DNA of 64,000 bases from an uncultured Oscillospiraceae bacterium (GTDB lineage: Bacteria; Bacillota; Clostridia; Oscillospirales; Oscillospiraceae). Where the stretch lies: contig CAJTUE010000007.1 in the NCBI GenBank assembly GCA_910579775.1, positions 57,670-121,669 of the forward strand. Direction: 5' to 3'. Under the pieces are notes generated by a model. That model did no database searches. It was not told the origin of the DNA and saw nothing but the letters and a program-made list of their open reading frames with translations. Shown one piece after another: positions 24,930-32,026 of this stretch. The position numbers and the translations under genes are program-made. Numbering within the stretch: position 1 is the stretch's first letter; every line of letters starts with the position of its first letter.

Positions 24930-27563
24930 GTGTCTGAACTGGTTCTGGGGATCTTGGCCCATGTGGACGCGGGCAAGACCACCCTTTCCGAGGGACTGCT
25001 CTACACCGCCGGACAGCTGCGTGCCCTGGGGCGGGTCGATCATCAAGACAGCTTTCTGGACTCCAGTGCCTTGGAGCGGGAGCGGGGCATCACCATCTTT
25101 TCCAAGCAGGCCAGGTTCCCCCTGGGCAACCGCTGGGTCACCCTGCTGGACACCCCGGGCCACGTGGACTTCTCCGCCGAGATGGAGCGGGCCCTGCAGG
25201 TCATGGACTGCGCGTTGCTGGTGGTCAGCGGCACCGACGGCGTCCAGAGCCACACCCGCACCCTGTGGCGGCTGCTGGCGCGCTATCAGGTCCCTACGGT
25301 CCTTTTTGTCAACAAGATGGATTTGCCCGCCAAGGGTCAGGCGGACCTGATGCATGAGCTTCAAACAACGCTCAGCGACCACTGCGTGGACTTCACCGCT
25401 GACTTTGCCGAGGCCGCCGCCCTGTGCCATGAGGACGCGCTGAGCGAATATCTGGACAGCGGCTCCCTTGCAGACGGTACCGTCGCCCAGCTCATCGCCG
25501 TCCGGCAGCTCTTCCCCTGCTTCTTTGGCTCGGCGCTCAAACTGGAGAGGGTGGACACGCTCCTGGCGGGATTGGAGCGCTATCTGCCCCGTAAGAGCTA
25601 TCCTGAGGCCTTTTCCGCCCAGGTTTATAAGGTCGAGCATCCGGCGGGCGGCGGACGGGTCACCCATCTGAAGATCACAGGCGGCACGTTAAAGGTACGC
25701 ACCCTCCTGCGGGGCGGCTCCGGGGACGAGGCTTGGGAAGAAAAAGTAGACCAGCTCCGTCTTTACTCGGGAGATAAATTCGAGGCCGTGGACCAGGTGG
25801 CGGCCGGAACGCTGTGCGCGGTGACCGGTCTTACCAAGGCGGCGCCGGGCCAGGTATTTGGTGACGCCGCGGCCGCGCCCTCCCCCTCCCTCCAGCCCGT
25901 CCGTGCCTATCAGGTCCTGCTGCCCGAGGGCCAGGACCCATACACGGCCTACCGCGCGTTTCAGCAGCTGGCCGCGGAGGACCCACAGCTCCATGCAGAA
26001 TGGAACGCTCAAAACCGGGAGATCAATGTGCGGCTCATGGGCGACGTACAGGGAGAGGTCCTGCGCCGCCTGCTCCACGACCGTTTTGAATTGGATGTTG
26101 CGTTTGGCCCTGGCTCTATCCTCTACCGGGAAACGATCAAGGCTCCGGCCATCGGCATTGGTCACTTTGAGCCTCTGCGGCACTATGCGGAGGTCCATTT
26201 GCTCCTGGAACCTGGTGAATCCGGCAGCGGTCTTACCTTTGCGGCTAATTGCCCACAAGATGTGTTGGAGTTTTCCTGGCAGCGTCTCATTTTGGGCTTT
26301 TTAGAGAGCTGCAGCCACCCGGGCGTGCTCACCGGCTCCCCGCTGACCGATGTGAAGATCACGCTTATTGCGGGCCGTGCCCACCCCAAGCACACCGAGG
26401 GCGGCGACTTCCGGCAGGCGGCCTTCCGCGCCCTGCGCCAGGGTCTGATGTCAGCCGAAAGCGTCCTTCTGGAGCCGTGGTACGCTCTCCGTTTGGAGCT
26501 GCCTCAGCCTCTGGTGGGCCGTGCCATATCTGATCTAAGCCAAATGGGCGCCAGACTGGACGTTCCCCTGACCCAAGGGGAAAACGCCGTTCTGACAGGC
26601 TCTGTGGCTGTCTCCGCCTTTGGCGATTACGCCAACCACCTGGCCGCCTACACTCACGGCCACGCTCAGCTCTCCTTCGCCCCCGGCGGGTATGAGCCCT
26701 GCCCAAGCCAGGAGACGGTGGTAGAAGCTCTGGGCTACGATCCCCTTCGGGACGTGGAGCATCCGGCGGACTCCGTGTTCTGTTCCCATGGCGCGGGGCA
26801 CAGCGTTCCCTGGAACGAGGTCCCCGCCCATGCCCATGTGTCCAGCGGTCTGCGGCTCACGGACGGCGGCTCGGTGGAAAACGCCCAGGTCACTGCCCAC
26901 GCGCCACAAAAGGTCTCTTATACCGGGACTATCGCCCAAGACGCCGAGCTTCAGGCCATCTACGAGCGGACCTACGGCGCCATTCCCTCTCCCGGCCCCC
27001 GGCCCATGACCACCCCCAAGGCCGCGCCCACCATCCCCGACAAGGTGGCGGTGGACCTGGGCGGCACAAAACCGGAGTATCTGCTGGTAGACGGCTATAA
27101 CATCATCTTCGCCTGGGACGAGCTGAAGGCTTTGGCCGGGCAGAGCCTGGACGCCGCCCGCGCCGTTCTCATCGAGCTGCTGTGCAACTACCAGGGCTAC
27201 CGGGGCAACCGGGTCATTGTGGTATTTGATGCCTATAAGGTCCATGGCGGCGTGGAAACGGTGGAAAAACACAACAATATCACCGTAGTCTATACCAAAG
27301 AGGCGGAGACCGCCGACGCCTATATCGAAAAGGCTACCTACCGCCTAGGTAAGGACAACCGGGTACGGGTGGCCACCTCTGACGGCCTGGTCCAGGTCAT
27401 CATCCTGGGCCATGGCGCCCTGCGGGTCTCCGCCTCCGCCCTTAAGGATGAGGTAGAGACCACCCTGGGCCAGATCGCGTCCTTGATACGGCAGACTCAG
27501 CTCTCCTCCCCCTCCCGAAGCGTGGCCCAGGCCTTTGAACGGGCAAAGGAAGAAAACAAATAG
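24930..27563 (+). CDS. TetM-like ribosomal translational GTPase fused to a Rae1/YacP-type NYN endoribonuclease domain
   Basis: An 877-residue fusion. Residues 1 to about 640 follow the EF-G/TetM plan: G1 AHVDAGKTT, G2 RERGITI, G3 DTPGHVDF, G4 NKMD, then domains II-V and the clostridial-type segment DSVFCSHGAGHSVPW. After a Pro-rich linker (about 685-705) comes a Rae1-like NYN domain to the end: LLVDGYNIIFAW, NRVIVVFDAY, KEAETADAYIEKA and VATSDGL, each with the expected acidic residue, then ILGHGALRVSA. Bacillus Rae1 cuts mRNA in the ribosomal A site, and TetM-like GTPases bind the same place, so a GTPase-delivered A-site nuclease is the inference. The GTG start has AAAGGAGGG. The gene stands alone. 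A pure tetracycline-resistance role is less likely given the nuclease domain and the short leader. Confidence 0.87.
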   Translation: MSELVLGILAHVDAGKTTLSEGLLYTAGQLRALGRVDHQDSFLDSSALERERGITIFSKQARFPLGNRWVTLLDTPGHVDFSAEMERALQVMDCALLVVSGTDGVQSHTRTLWRLLARYQVPTVLFVNKMDLPAKGQADLMHELQTTLSDHCVDFTADFAEAAALCHEDALSEYLDSGSLADGTVAQLIAVRQLFPCFFGSALKLERVDTLLAGLERYLPRKSYPEAFSAQVYKVEHPAGGGRVTHLKITGGTLKVRTLLRGGSGDEAWEEKVDQLRLYSGDKFEAVDQVAAGTLCAVTGLTKAAPGQVFGDAAAAPSPSLQPVRAYQVLLPEGQDPYTAYRAFQQLAAEDPQLHAEWNAQNREINVRLMGDVQGEVLRRLLHDRFELDVAFGPGSILYRETIKAPAIGIGHFEPLRHYAEVHLLLEPGESGSGLTFAANCPQDVLEFSWQRLILGFLESCSHPGVLTGSPLTDVKITLIAGRAHPKHTEGGDFRQAAFRALRQGLMSAESVLLEPWYALRLELPQPLVGRAISDLSQMGARLDVPLTQGENAVLTGSVAVSAFGDYANHLAAYTHGHAQLSFAPGGYEPCPSQETVVEALGYDPLRDVEHPADSVFCSHGAGHSVPWNEVPAHAHVSSGLRLTDGGSVENAQVTAHAPQKVSYTGTIAQDAELQAIYERTYGAIPSPGPRPMTTPKAAPTIPDKVAVDLGGTKPEYLLVDGYNIIFAWDELKALAGQSLDAARAVLIELLCNYQGYRGNRVIVVFDAYKVHGGVETVEKHNNITVVYTKEAETADAYIEKATYRLGKDNRVRVATSDGLVQVIILGHGALRVSASALKDEVETTLGQIASLIRQTQLSSPSRSVAQAFERAKEENK

Positions 27564-27591
27564 GCGGACGCCGCGGCGTCCGCCTATTTTT
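27558..27591. terminator. Bidirectional terminator between the GTPase-NYN gene and spoVAC
   Basis: Perfect 32-bp palindrome (27558-27589) with A-rich and T-rich flanks, so it works on both strands. The GTPase-NYN stop codon lies inside its left arm. Confidence 0.9.
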
Positions 27592-27600
27592 GTCGCCAAT

Positions 27601-28050
27601 TCACTTGATGACCGCGCCTAAAATACATAGAATGATCCCGTAGAGGATGCTGGACGAGATGCCGTACACCAGCACTGGTCCGGCCACGGTAAACAGCTTG
27701 GCCCCGGTGCCCAGCACCAACCCCTCGCTCTTGAATTCCAGCGCAGGAGAGGCCATGGCGTTGGAAAAGCCGGTGATGGGCACCAAGGTCCCCGCCCCGG
27801 CGTGCTTGGCGATGTCGTCGAACACCCCAAGGCCGGTGAGCAGCGCCGCCAGGAAGATCAACGTGATAGACACCCAGGTTCCCGCGTCCTCTTTGGTGGC
27901 GCCCAAATACTGATAGAGGGTGCTCAGTCCCTGCCCTCCGGCGCAGATGCCGCCGCCCACACAGAAGGCCCACAGCAGGTCCTTCCACATGGGTGACGGC
28001 TTCGCCTTTTTCTCCACATATTTTTTGTATTCCTGGTTGGTCATCTTCAT
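27601..28050 (-). CDS. spoVAC: Stage V sporulation protein AC
   Basis: Membrane protein of the SpoVA channel that moves dipicolinate into and out of the spore; SpoVAC itself behaves as a mechanosensitive channel in Bacillus. The 149 residues show several hydrophobic segments and the family stretches GGGICAGGQGLSTLYQ and GFSNAMASPALEFKSEG. The ATG at 28050 follows GGGGAGG; upstream TTG is less likely. It stands alone: no spoVAD or spoVAE follows, since the next gene is convergent. A SigG-like promoter precedes it. Confidence 0.93.
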   Translation of the reverse strand: MKMTNQEYKKYVEKKAKPSPMWKDLLWAFCVGGGICAGGQGLSTLYQYLGATKEDAGTWVSITLIFLAALLTGLGVFDDIAKHAGAGTLVPITGFSNAMASPALEFKSEGLVLGTGAKLFTVAGPVLVYGISSSILYGIILCILGAVIK

Positions 28051-28079
28051 ACCCAAAGCCTCCCCAATACGGTTAGCTT

Positions 28080-28108
28080 TAGTATGCTTCCAACAACGCC
28101 TATTATTC
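28080..28108 (-). promoter_or_regulatory. Candidate forespore SigG promoter of spoVAC
   Basis: On the minus strand GAATA (28104-28108), 17-bp spacer, CATACTA (28080-28086): a full match to GHATR-N17/18-CATWMTA. The start would be near 28073, about 23 nt before the ATG. Confidence 0.72.
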
Positions 28109-28139
28109 CCAACAGATCAAGAGGAAAAGAAGACATATT

Positions 28140-29021
28140 TTATTCTGACACATATTCTTTTTGCATTTCTTGCAAAAACACCTCTGCCACCGGGGAAAAC
28201 ACCGCGTACTTTTTCCAAGCCAGAAACAGCTTTGAGTGAAGCGGAGGCTTCAAGGGTCGAAAGCATAGAGGGCTGTCCGGTCCGGTGCCCACCAGCTTGT
28301 CAAAGGAAAGCATGCAGCCCAGCCCCTCCCGTGCCAGGATTCCGCCGTTGTAGGCCAGGTTACAGGTCGCTATAATATTCAACCTGTCCACTTTCTCCCG
28401 AAACCAGTCAGAAAGTTCTTTTTGCAATCCCTGCCGGGGACAAATGAGAGGAATTCCCACCAGATCCTCTGGGGTAGCCGCTTCCTTTTTTGCCAGAGGA
28501 TGGTCTCTGCGCAAAATGACCCCCCAAGTGTCCGCGCCTGGCAGTGGGAGATGATTGTACTTGGACAGGTCATTTGATTCCACCAGAACAGCAAAATCTA
28601 ACAAACCCTGCTCCAATCTCTCTGCCAAGTCGTTGCGGTCACCGCTGTATAAATGGACCCGGATGCGGGGGTATTGCGTTTGCAGTTCCTTGATGTGCCG
28701 GGCCAAATACTTAATGCCGTCAGATTCCGCCGCTCCGATGCGGATGTCACCGCCATGGATCTCCCCCAGTGCCTTGAATTCCGTCTCCGTCTTGTCCACC
28801 ATGTCTAAAATGTCTTCTGCCCGTTTACGAAGGAGCATTCCTTCCTCTGTCAAACGGACAGAAAAGCTGCTACGGACAAAGAGTTTTTTACCCAGTTCTG
28901 CCTCTAGATCCTTCAGTTGCTTGGAGAGGGTGGGTTGGGAGATATGAAGCCGCCGGGCGGCATGTGTAATGCTCCCCTCCCGGGCCACGGCGAGAAAATA
29001 ACGTAAGATACGAAGCTCCAT
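28140..29021 (-). CDS. LysR-family transcriptional regulator
   Basis: A 293-residue LTTR. The N-terminal winged helix-turn-helix reads LRYFLAVAREGSITHAARRLHISQPTLSKQL in pieces across residues 4-34, followed by the linker helix and a periplasmic-binding-like effector domain. The ATG at 29021 follows GGAGGTG. It is divergent from the redox cluster at 29.1-32 kb, and a perfect inverted repeat between the two probably mediates autorepression and activation. The effector is unknown; the target genes suggest an oxidative or aromatic signal. Confidence 0.92.
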   Translation of the reverse strand: MELRILRYFLAVAREGSITHAARRLHISQPTLSKQLKDLEAELGKKLFVRSSFSVRLTEEGMLLRKRAEDILDMVDKTETEFKALGEIHGGDIRIGAAESDGIKYLARHIKELQTQYPRIRVHLYSGDRNDLAERLEQGLLDFAVLVESNDLSKYNHLPLPGADTWGVILRRDHPLAKKEAATPEDLVGIPLICPRQGLQKELSDWFREKVDRLNIIATCNLAYNGGILAREGLGCMLSFDKLVGTGPDSPLCFRPLKPPLHSKLFLAWKKYAVFSPVAEVFLQEMQKEYVSE

Positions 29022-29040
29022 GATAACACCTCCTGCTGCC

Positions 29041-29069
29041 AGTATAGCAGAATATGTTATTCTTTTCAA
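29041..29069 (-). promoter_or_regulatory. Promoter of the LysR gene
   Basis: TTGAAA-N17-TATACT with an extended -10 (TGC) on the minus strand (-35 29064-29069, -10 29041-29046). The -35 lies inside the inverted repeat. Confidence 0.75.
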
Positions 29070-29077
29070 GAATAACA
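29055..29077. promoter_or_regulatory. LysR operator: perfect inverted repeat
   Basis: TGTTATTCTT, 3-nt centre, AAGAATAACA. It contains the LTTR T-N11-A motif. It covers the -35 of the regulator gene and is centred about 66 bp upstream of the expected start of the divergent operon, the classical LTTR activation distance. Confidence 0.78.
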
Positions 29078-29096
29078 CAATATAGAAATTAAGTAT

Positions 29097-29125
29097 TTGC
29101 TATTTCATTTTTGTGCTTATACAAT
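29097..29125 (+). promoter_or_regulatory. Promoter of the redox cluster
   Basis: TTGCTA-N17-TACAAT (-35 29097-29102, -10 29120-29125). The imperfect -35 fits an activator-dependent promoter. Confidence 0.65.
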
Positions 29126-29147
29126 AGCCTCAAAGGGGGTGGTGACC

Positions 29148-29372
29148 TTGGAGGACAAAGACGCACTGCGGCAAAATCTTATGGACGCGGGGTGTGACGA
29201 CCTATTGACAGAGCAGTTTCTTTCGCTGATTGGTCAAGGACGGGAGAAAGAGGCCCTCAGCCTTCTGGCCCGACACCGAAAAAACCTGCTGGAGCATTGC
29301 CACGCAGCGGAGCGAAAGATAGACTGCCTGGATTACTTGGTTTATCAGATAGAAAAGAAAGCAAAAGCGTAA
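29148..29372 (+). CDS. Small helical protein, function unknown
   Basis: About 74 residues, charged and predicted all-helical, with no membrane segment and two cysteines in the C-terminal half. Sequence features are ALRQNLMDAGCDDLLTEQFL and the C-terminal IDCLDYLVYQIEKK. I recall similar small proteins beside clostridial regulators but know no function. The TTG at 29148 is favoured because AAAGGGGG lies upstream at a sensible distance; a GTG at 29142 is too close to it. It is first in the LysR-controlled operon and 16 bp from the next gene. Confidence 0.6.
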   Translation: MEDKDALRQNLMDAGCDDLLTEQFLSLIGQGREKEALSLLARHRKNLLEHCHAAERKIDCLDYLVYQIEKKAKA

Positions 29373-29388
29373 CAAGGAGGAACGCAAG

Positions 29389-29679
29389 ATGGAAGAAAAG
29401 TTGACCTTGACCCAAGAATGGGATAAGACCTTTCCAAAGAGCGAGAAGGCAGATCACCGCAAGGTGACCTTCCACAACCGTTACGGCATCACTCTGACCG
29501 CCGACCTCTACACCCCCAAGGGAGCGGCGGGCAACTTGCCCGCCATCGCCGTGTGCGGCCCCTTTGGGGCGGTGAAGGAGCAGTGCGCCGGGCTGTATGC
29601 CCAGACCATGGCGGAGCGGGGTTTTCTTATCATCCCCTTTGAAAAGTTGGAGAAATTCTTCAGGGAACATTTGAACTAA
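29389..29679 (+). CDS. Internally deleted alpha/beta hydrolase remnant
   Basis: A 96-residue ORF with a good AAGGAGG site. Residues 1 to about 80 match the N-terminus of a YcjY-like alpha/beta hydrolase (VTFHNRYGITLTADLYTP, then AVCGPFGAVKEQ and YAQTMAERGFL). After that the text jumps to IPFEKLEKFFREHLN, which looks like the extreme C-terminus of the same family, where full proteins have roughly 200 more residues including the nucleophile elbow and catalytic His. No frameshift is needed: it looks like a clean in-frame internal deletion. A catalytic role is very unlikely. It may be a decayed gene or a small protein with a new role. Confidence 0.65.
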   Translation: MEEKLTLTQEWDKTFPKSEKADHRKVTFHNRYGITLTADLYTPKGAAGNLPAIAVCGPFGAVKEQCAGLYAQTMAERGFLIIPFEKLEKFFREHLN

Positions 29680-29693
29680 AGGAGGAAACGACC

Positions 29694-30425
29694 ATGGTAA
29701 AGCAAACCGCAGGACGAGATCAATTGGGCGACTTTGCGCCCGCATTTGCGGCACTGAACGACGACGTGCTCTTTGGGGAGGTCTGGAACCGGAAAGGGCT
29801 TTCTCTGAAGCTCCGCTCTATCCTCACCGTCACCGTGCTGGTAAGCAAGGGACTTTTCGATACGTCCTTCCAGCACCACTTGATGAATGCCAAGAAAAAC
29901 GGTGTGACCAAAAGTGAGATGGCGGAGATCTTGACCCATGTGGCCTTTTATGCTGGATGGCCCAACGCATGGGCGGCGTTCCGCGCGGCGGTGGAGGTCT
30001 ATAAGGATGACCCCGGCGTGGATGGGGGAATGTTTGGACTGGGCGCACCTAACGACGCTTACGCCCAGTATTTTGACGGCAATAGCTACCTTAACCCCCT
30101 CACCGATCCCAAGGAGACCATCTTCCTGGCCAACGTCACCTTTGAGCCGGGCTGCCGCAACCACTGGCACATCCATCATGCCGTCAAAGGCGGCGGGCAG
30201 ATCCTGCTCTGTACCGACGGCCAGGGCTGGTATCAGGCTTGGGACGAGGAGGCCCAGGAGCTCCGCCCCGGCGACGTGGTCTTTATCCCTGCGGGGGTCA
30301 AGCACTGGCACGGCGCGGCAAAGGATAGCTGGTTCAGCCACATTGCCTTTGAAGCTCCCGGTGAAGACTGCTCCACCGAGTGGTGCGAGCCGGTAGACAA
30401 TAGGCAATATGAAACATTGTGTTAA
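29694..30425 (+). CDS. Carboxymuconolactone decarboxylase-like domain fused to a cupin
   Basis: A 243-residue two-domain protein. Residues 1 to about 105 form an AhpD/CMD-like helical domain (LSLKLRSILTVTVLVSKG and EMAEILTHVAFYAGWPNAW). It lacks the CxxC of AhpD, so peroxidase activity of that type is not expected. Residues about 130-235 form a cupin barrel with the metal ligands in NHWHIHHAVKGGGQILL and the second motif PGDVVFIPAGVKHWHG. Such fusions are common next to redox genes; substrates are unknown. It has an AAAGGAGG site and ends just before the SLH-flavodoxin gene. Confidence 0.88.
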   Translation: MVKQTAGRDQLGDFAPAFAALNDDVLFGEVWNRKGLSLKLRSILTVTVLVSKGLFDTSFQHHLMNAKKNGVTKSEMAEILTHVAFYAGWPNAWAAFRAAVEVYKDDPGVDGGMFGLGAPNDAYAQYFDGNSYLNPLTDPKETIFLANVTFEPGCRNHWHIHHAVKGGGQILLCTDGQGWYQAWDEEAQELRPGDVVFIPAGVKHWHGAAKDSWFSHIAFEAPGEDCSTEWCEPVDNRQYETLC

Positions 30426-30444
30426 TACTAAGGAGGAAATCAAA

Positions 30445-31965
30445 ATGAAACGAATTTTGAGTTGTTTGCTGGCGCTCATCATGCTGTTCCAAATCGCGGC
30501 CTGCGCCGCCAACACCGTCACACCGGTCTTTGCCGATGTACCCGACGATGTGGACTACGCCAAAGCGGTGGCTTGGTGCGCGGAAAACGGCCTGATAAAC
30601 GGCGTGGAGGACGGCGCAAATTTTGACCCCGACGGCTCCATGTCCCGCGCTATGCTGGCGACGGTCCTCTACCGTCAGGCCGGGGTGCCCACCGTCTCCG
30701 GTGCGCCCAGCTTCACCGACGCGCTGCCCGAGGTTTGGTACTCCAACGCCGTGGTCTGGGCTTCGGAAAAGGGTCTTCTCCGAGGCTATGGCAACGGTCT
30801 GTTCGGGGTGGACGATCCAGTGAGCAAGGAGATGCTGCATGTGGTGATCGCGCGACAGAACGAAGAAAACCCCACTTGGACAGGCAACGCGGAGTTGGCT
30901 ATGCCTGCCACCCGAGCTGAGGCTGCTATCGCCCTCTACGAGACCTTCGCTCCTGCCGAGCCGGAGCCCACCCCCACCCGGCGGCCTTCCGGCAGCGGAA
31001 GCTCTTCCGGAAGTAGTTCCGCCACGCCGCCCTCTCCTGCCCCCACGCCCACTCCCGAGCCCGCTCCAGAGGGCGGCAAGGTCCTGGTGGCCTATTTCTC
31101 CGCCACCGGCAGCACCCGCCCGGTGGCAGAAAAGGTGGCGGAGGTCAGCGGCGGCGACCTCTTTGAGATCATTCCCGCCCAGCCCTACACCGCCGCCGAC
31201 CTCAACTACAACTGCGATTGCCGGGCCAACGCCGAGCAGAACGATCCCGACGCCAGGCCCGCCATCGCCAACGCCGTAGAGGACATGGCCCAGTATGACG
31301 CGGTGCTCATCGGCTATCCCATCTGGTGGGGCAAGGCCCCCAAGATCATCCACACCTTCCTGGAAACCTATGATCTGAGCGGTAAGACCGTCGCCACCTT
31401 CTGCACCTCCGGAGGCAGCGGCCACGAGGATGGCACCATTCGGGGCTATGAGCCAGACGCCACTTGGCGTACAGGCCAGAGGTTCAGCGGCGTCAGCCAG
31501 GTGGAGGAGTGGGTCAACGGCTTGGAGCTGCCTAAGCCGGTCCTACAGCCTGAGACGCCCAACGAGGAGGCAAACAAGATGTATCTTCAGATCGGCGAAA
31601 CGGTTTGGACTGCAACCCTGGAGGAAAATCCATCCACCACGGCGTTGAAGGAGCTTTTGGATAAAGGCCCTCTCACCGTAGACATGCACGACTACGGTGG
31701 ATTTGAGAAGGTGGGCTCCATAGGCACGACCCTTACACAGACCGACCGCCAGATTACCACCGTGCCGGGAGACATTATTCTCTATCAAGGCAGCAGTATT
31801 ACCATTTATTACGATGTAAACTTCTGGAATTTTACGCTGTTGGGGCATATTGATAACGTAACGCACGCCGAGCTGTGTCAGGTGTTGAAGGCCAGCGGCG
31901 ACAATGTTTCGGTCACCTTTTCCCTGGAGGAACCAAAGGCCGCCGTTACTACAGAAGGCAATTGA
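30445..31965 (+). CDS. SLH-flavodoxin-cyclophilin-like lipoprotein
   Basis: A 506-residue secreted multidomain protein. The N-terminus is a lipoprotein-type signal with lipobox IAAC (Cys20). S-layer-homology repeats follow (about 25-170; AVAWCAENGLINGV, AVVWASEKGLLRGYGNGLFG). A Pro/Ser/Thr linker (about 170-210) leads to a flavodoxin domain (about 211-360; FMN phosphate loop SATGSTRPVAEK, then GYPIWWGKAPK). The last part (about 380-500) is a cyclophilin-like barrel (QTDRQITTVPGDIILYQGSSI). It would put a flavin redox domain on the cell surface. The start follows AAGGAGG. It is last in the LysR-controlled operon. Confidence 0.87.
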   Translation: MKRILSCLLALIMLFQIAACAANTVTPVFADVPDDVDYAKAVAWCAENGLINGVEDGANFDPDGSMSRAMLATVLYRQAGVPTVSGAPSFTDALPEVWYSNAVVWASEKGLLRGYGNGLFGVDDPVSKEMLHVVIARQNEENPTWTGNAELAMPATRAEAAIALYETFAPAEPEPTPTRRPSGSGSSSGSSSATPPSPAPTPTPEPAPEGGKVLVAYFSATGSTRPVAEKVAEVSGGDLFEIIPAQPYTAADLNYNCDCRANAEQNDPDARPAIANAVEDMAQYDAVLIGYPIWWGKAPKIIHTFLETYDLSGKTVATFCTSGGSGHEDGTIRGYEPDATWRTGQRFSGVSQVEEWVNGLELPKPVLQPETPNEEANKMYLQIGETVWTATLEENPSTTALKELLDKGPLTVDMHDYGGFEKVGSIGTTLTQTDRQITTVPGDIILYQGSSITIYYDVNFWNFTLLGHIDNVTHAELCQVLKASGDNVSVTFSLEEPKAAVTTEGN

Positions 31966-31975
31966 GCGGTAATAG

Positions 31976-32009
31976 AAAAGCAGGAGCGGCGGCGCCGCTC
32001 CTGCTTTTG
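31976..32009. terminator. Bidirectional terminator between the redox cluster and yebC
   Basis: Perfect 15-bp stem (31976-31990 with 31994-32008), GGC loop, A-run before and T-run after, so it can serve both convergent genes. Confidence 0.9.
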
Positions 32010-32026
32010 TGTACAGATCTGTAGGC

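Noticed and set aside
24930..27563. Calling this gene a plain tetracycline-resistance determinant
   Set aside because: The GTPase half is TetM-like, but the C-terminal nuclease domain, the short leader without an attenuator and the absence of mobile-element signs argue for a chromosomal housekeeping or stress role. Resistance is untested.
27558..27589. Perfect palindrome as an attachment or recombination site
   Set aside because: It sits exactly between two convergent genes with A- and T-rich flanks, as do the palindromes at 31976-32008 and 51960-51993. Bidirectional termination explains all three; no integrase or repeats are near.
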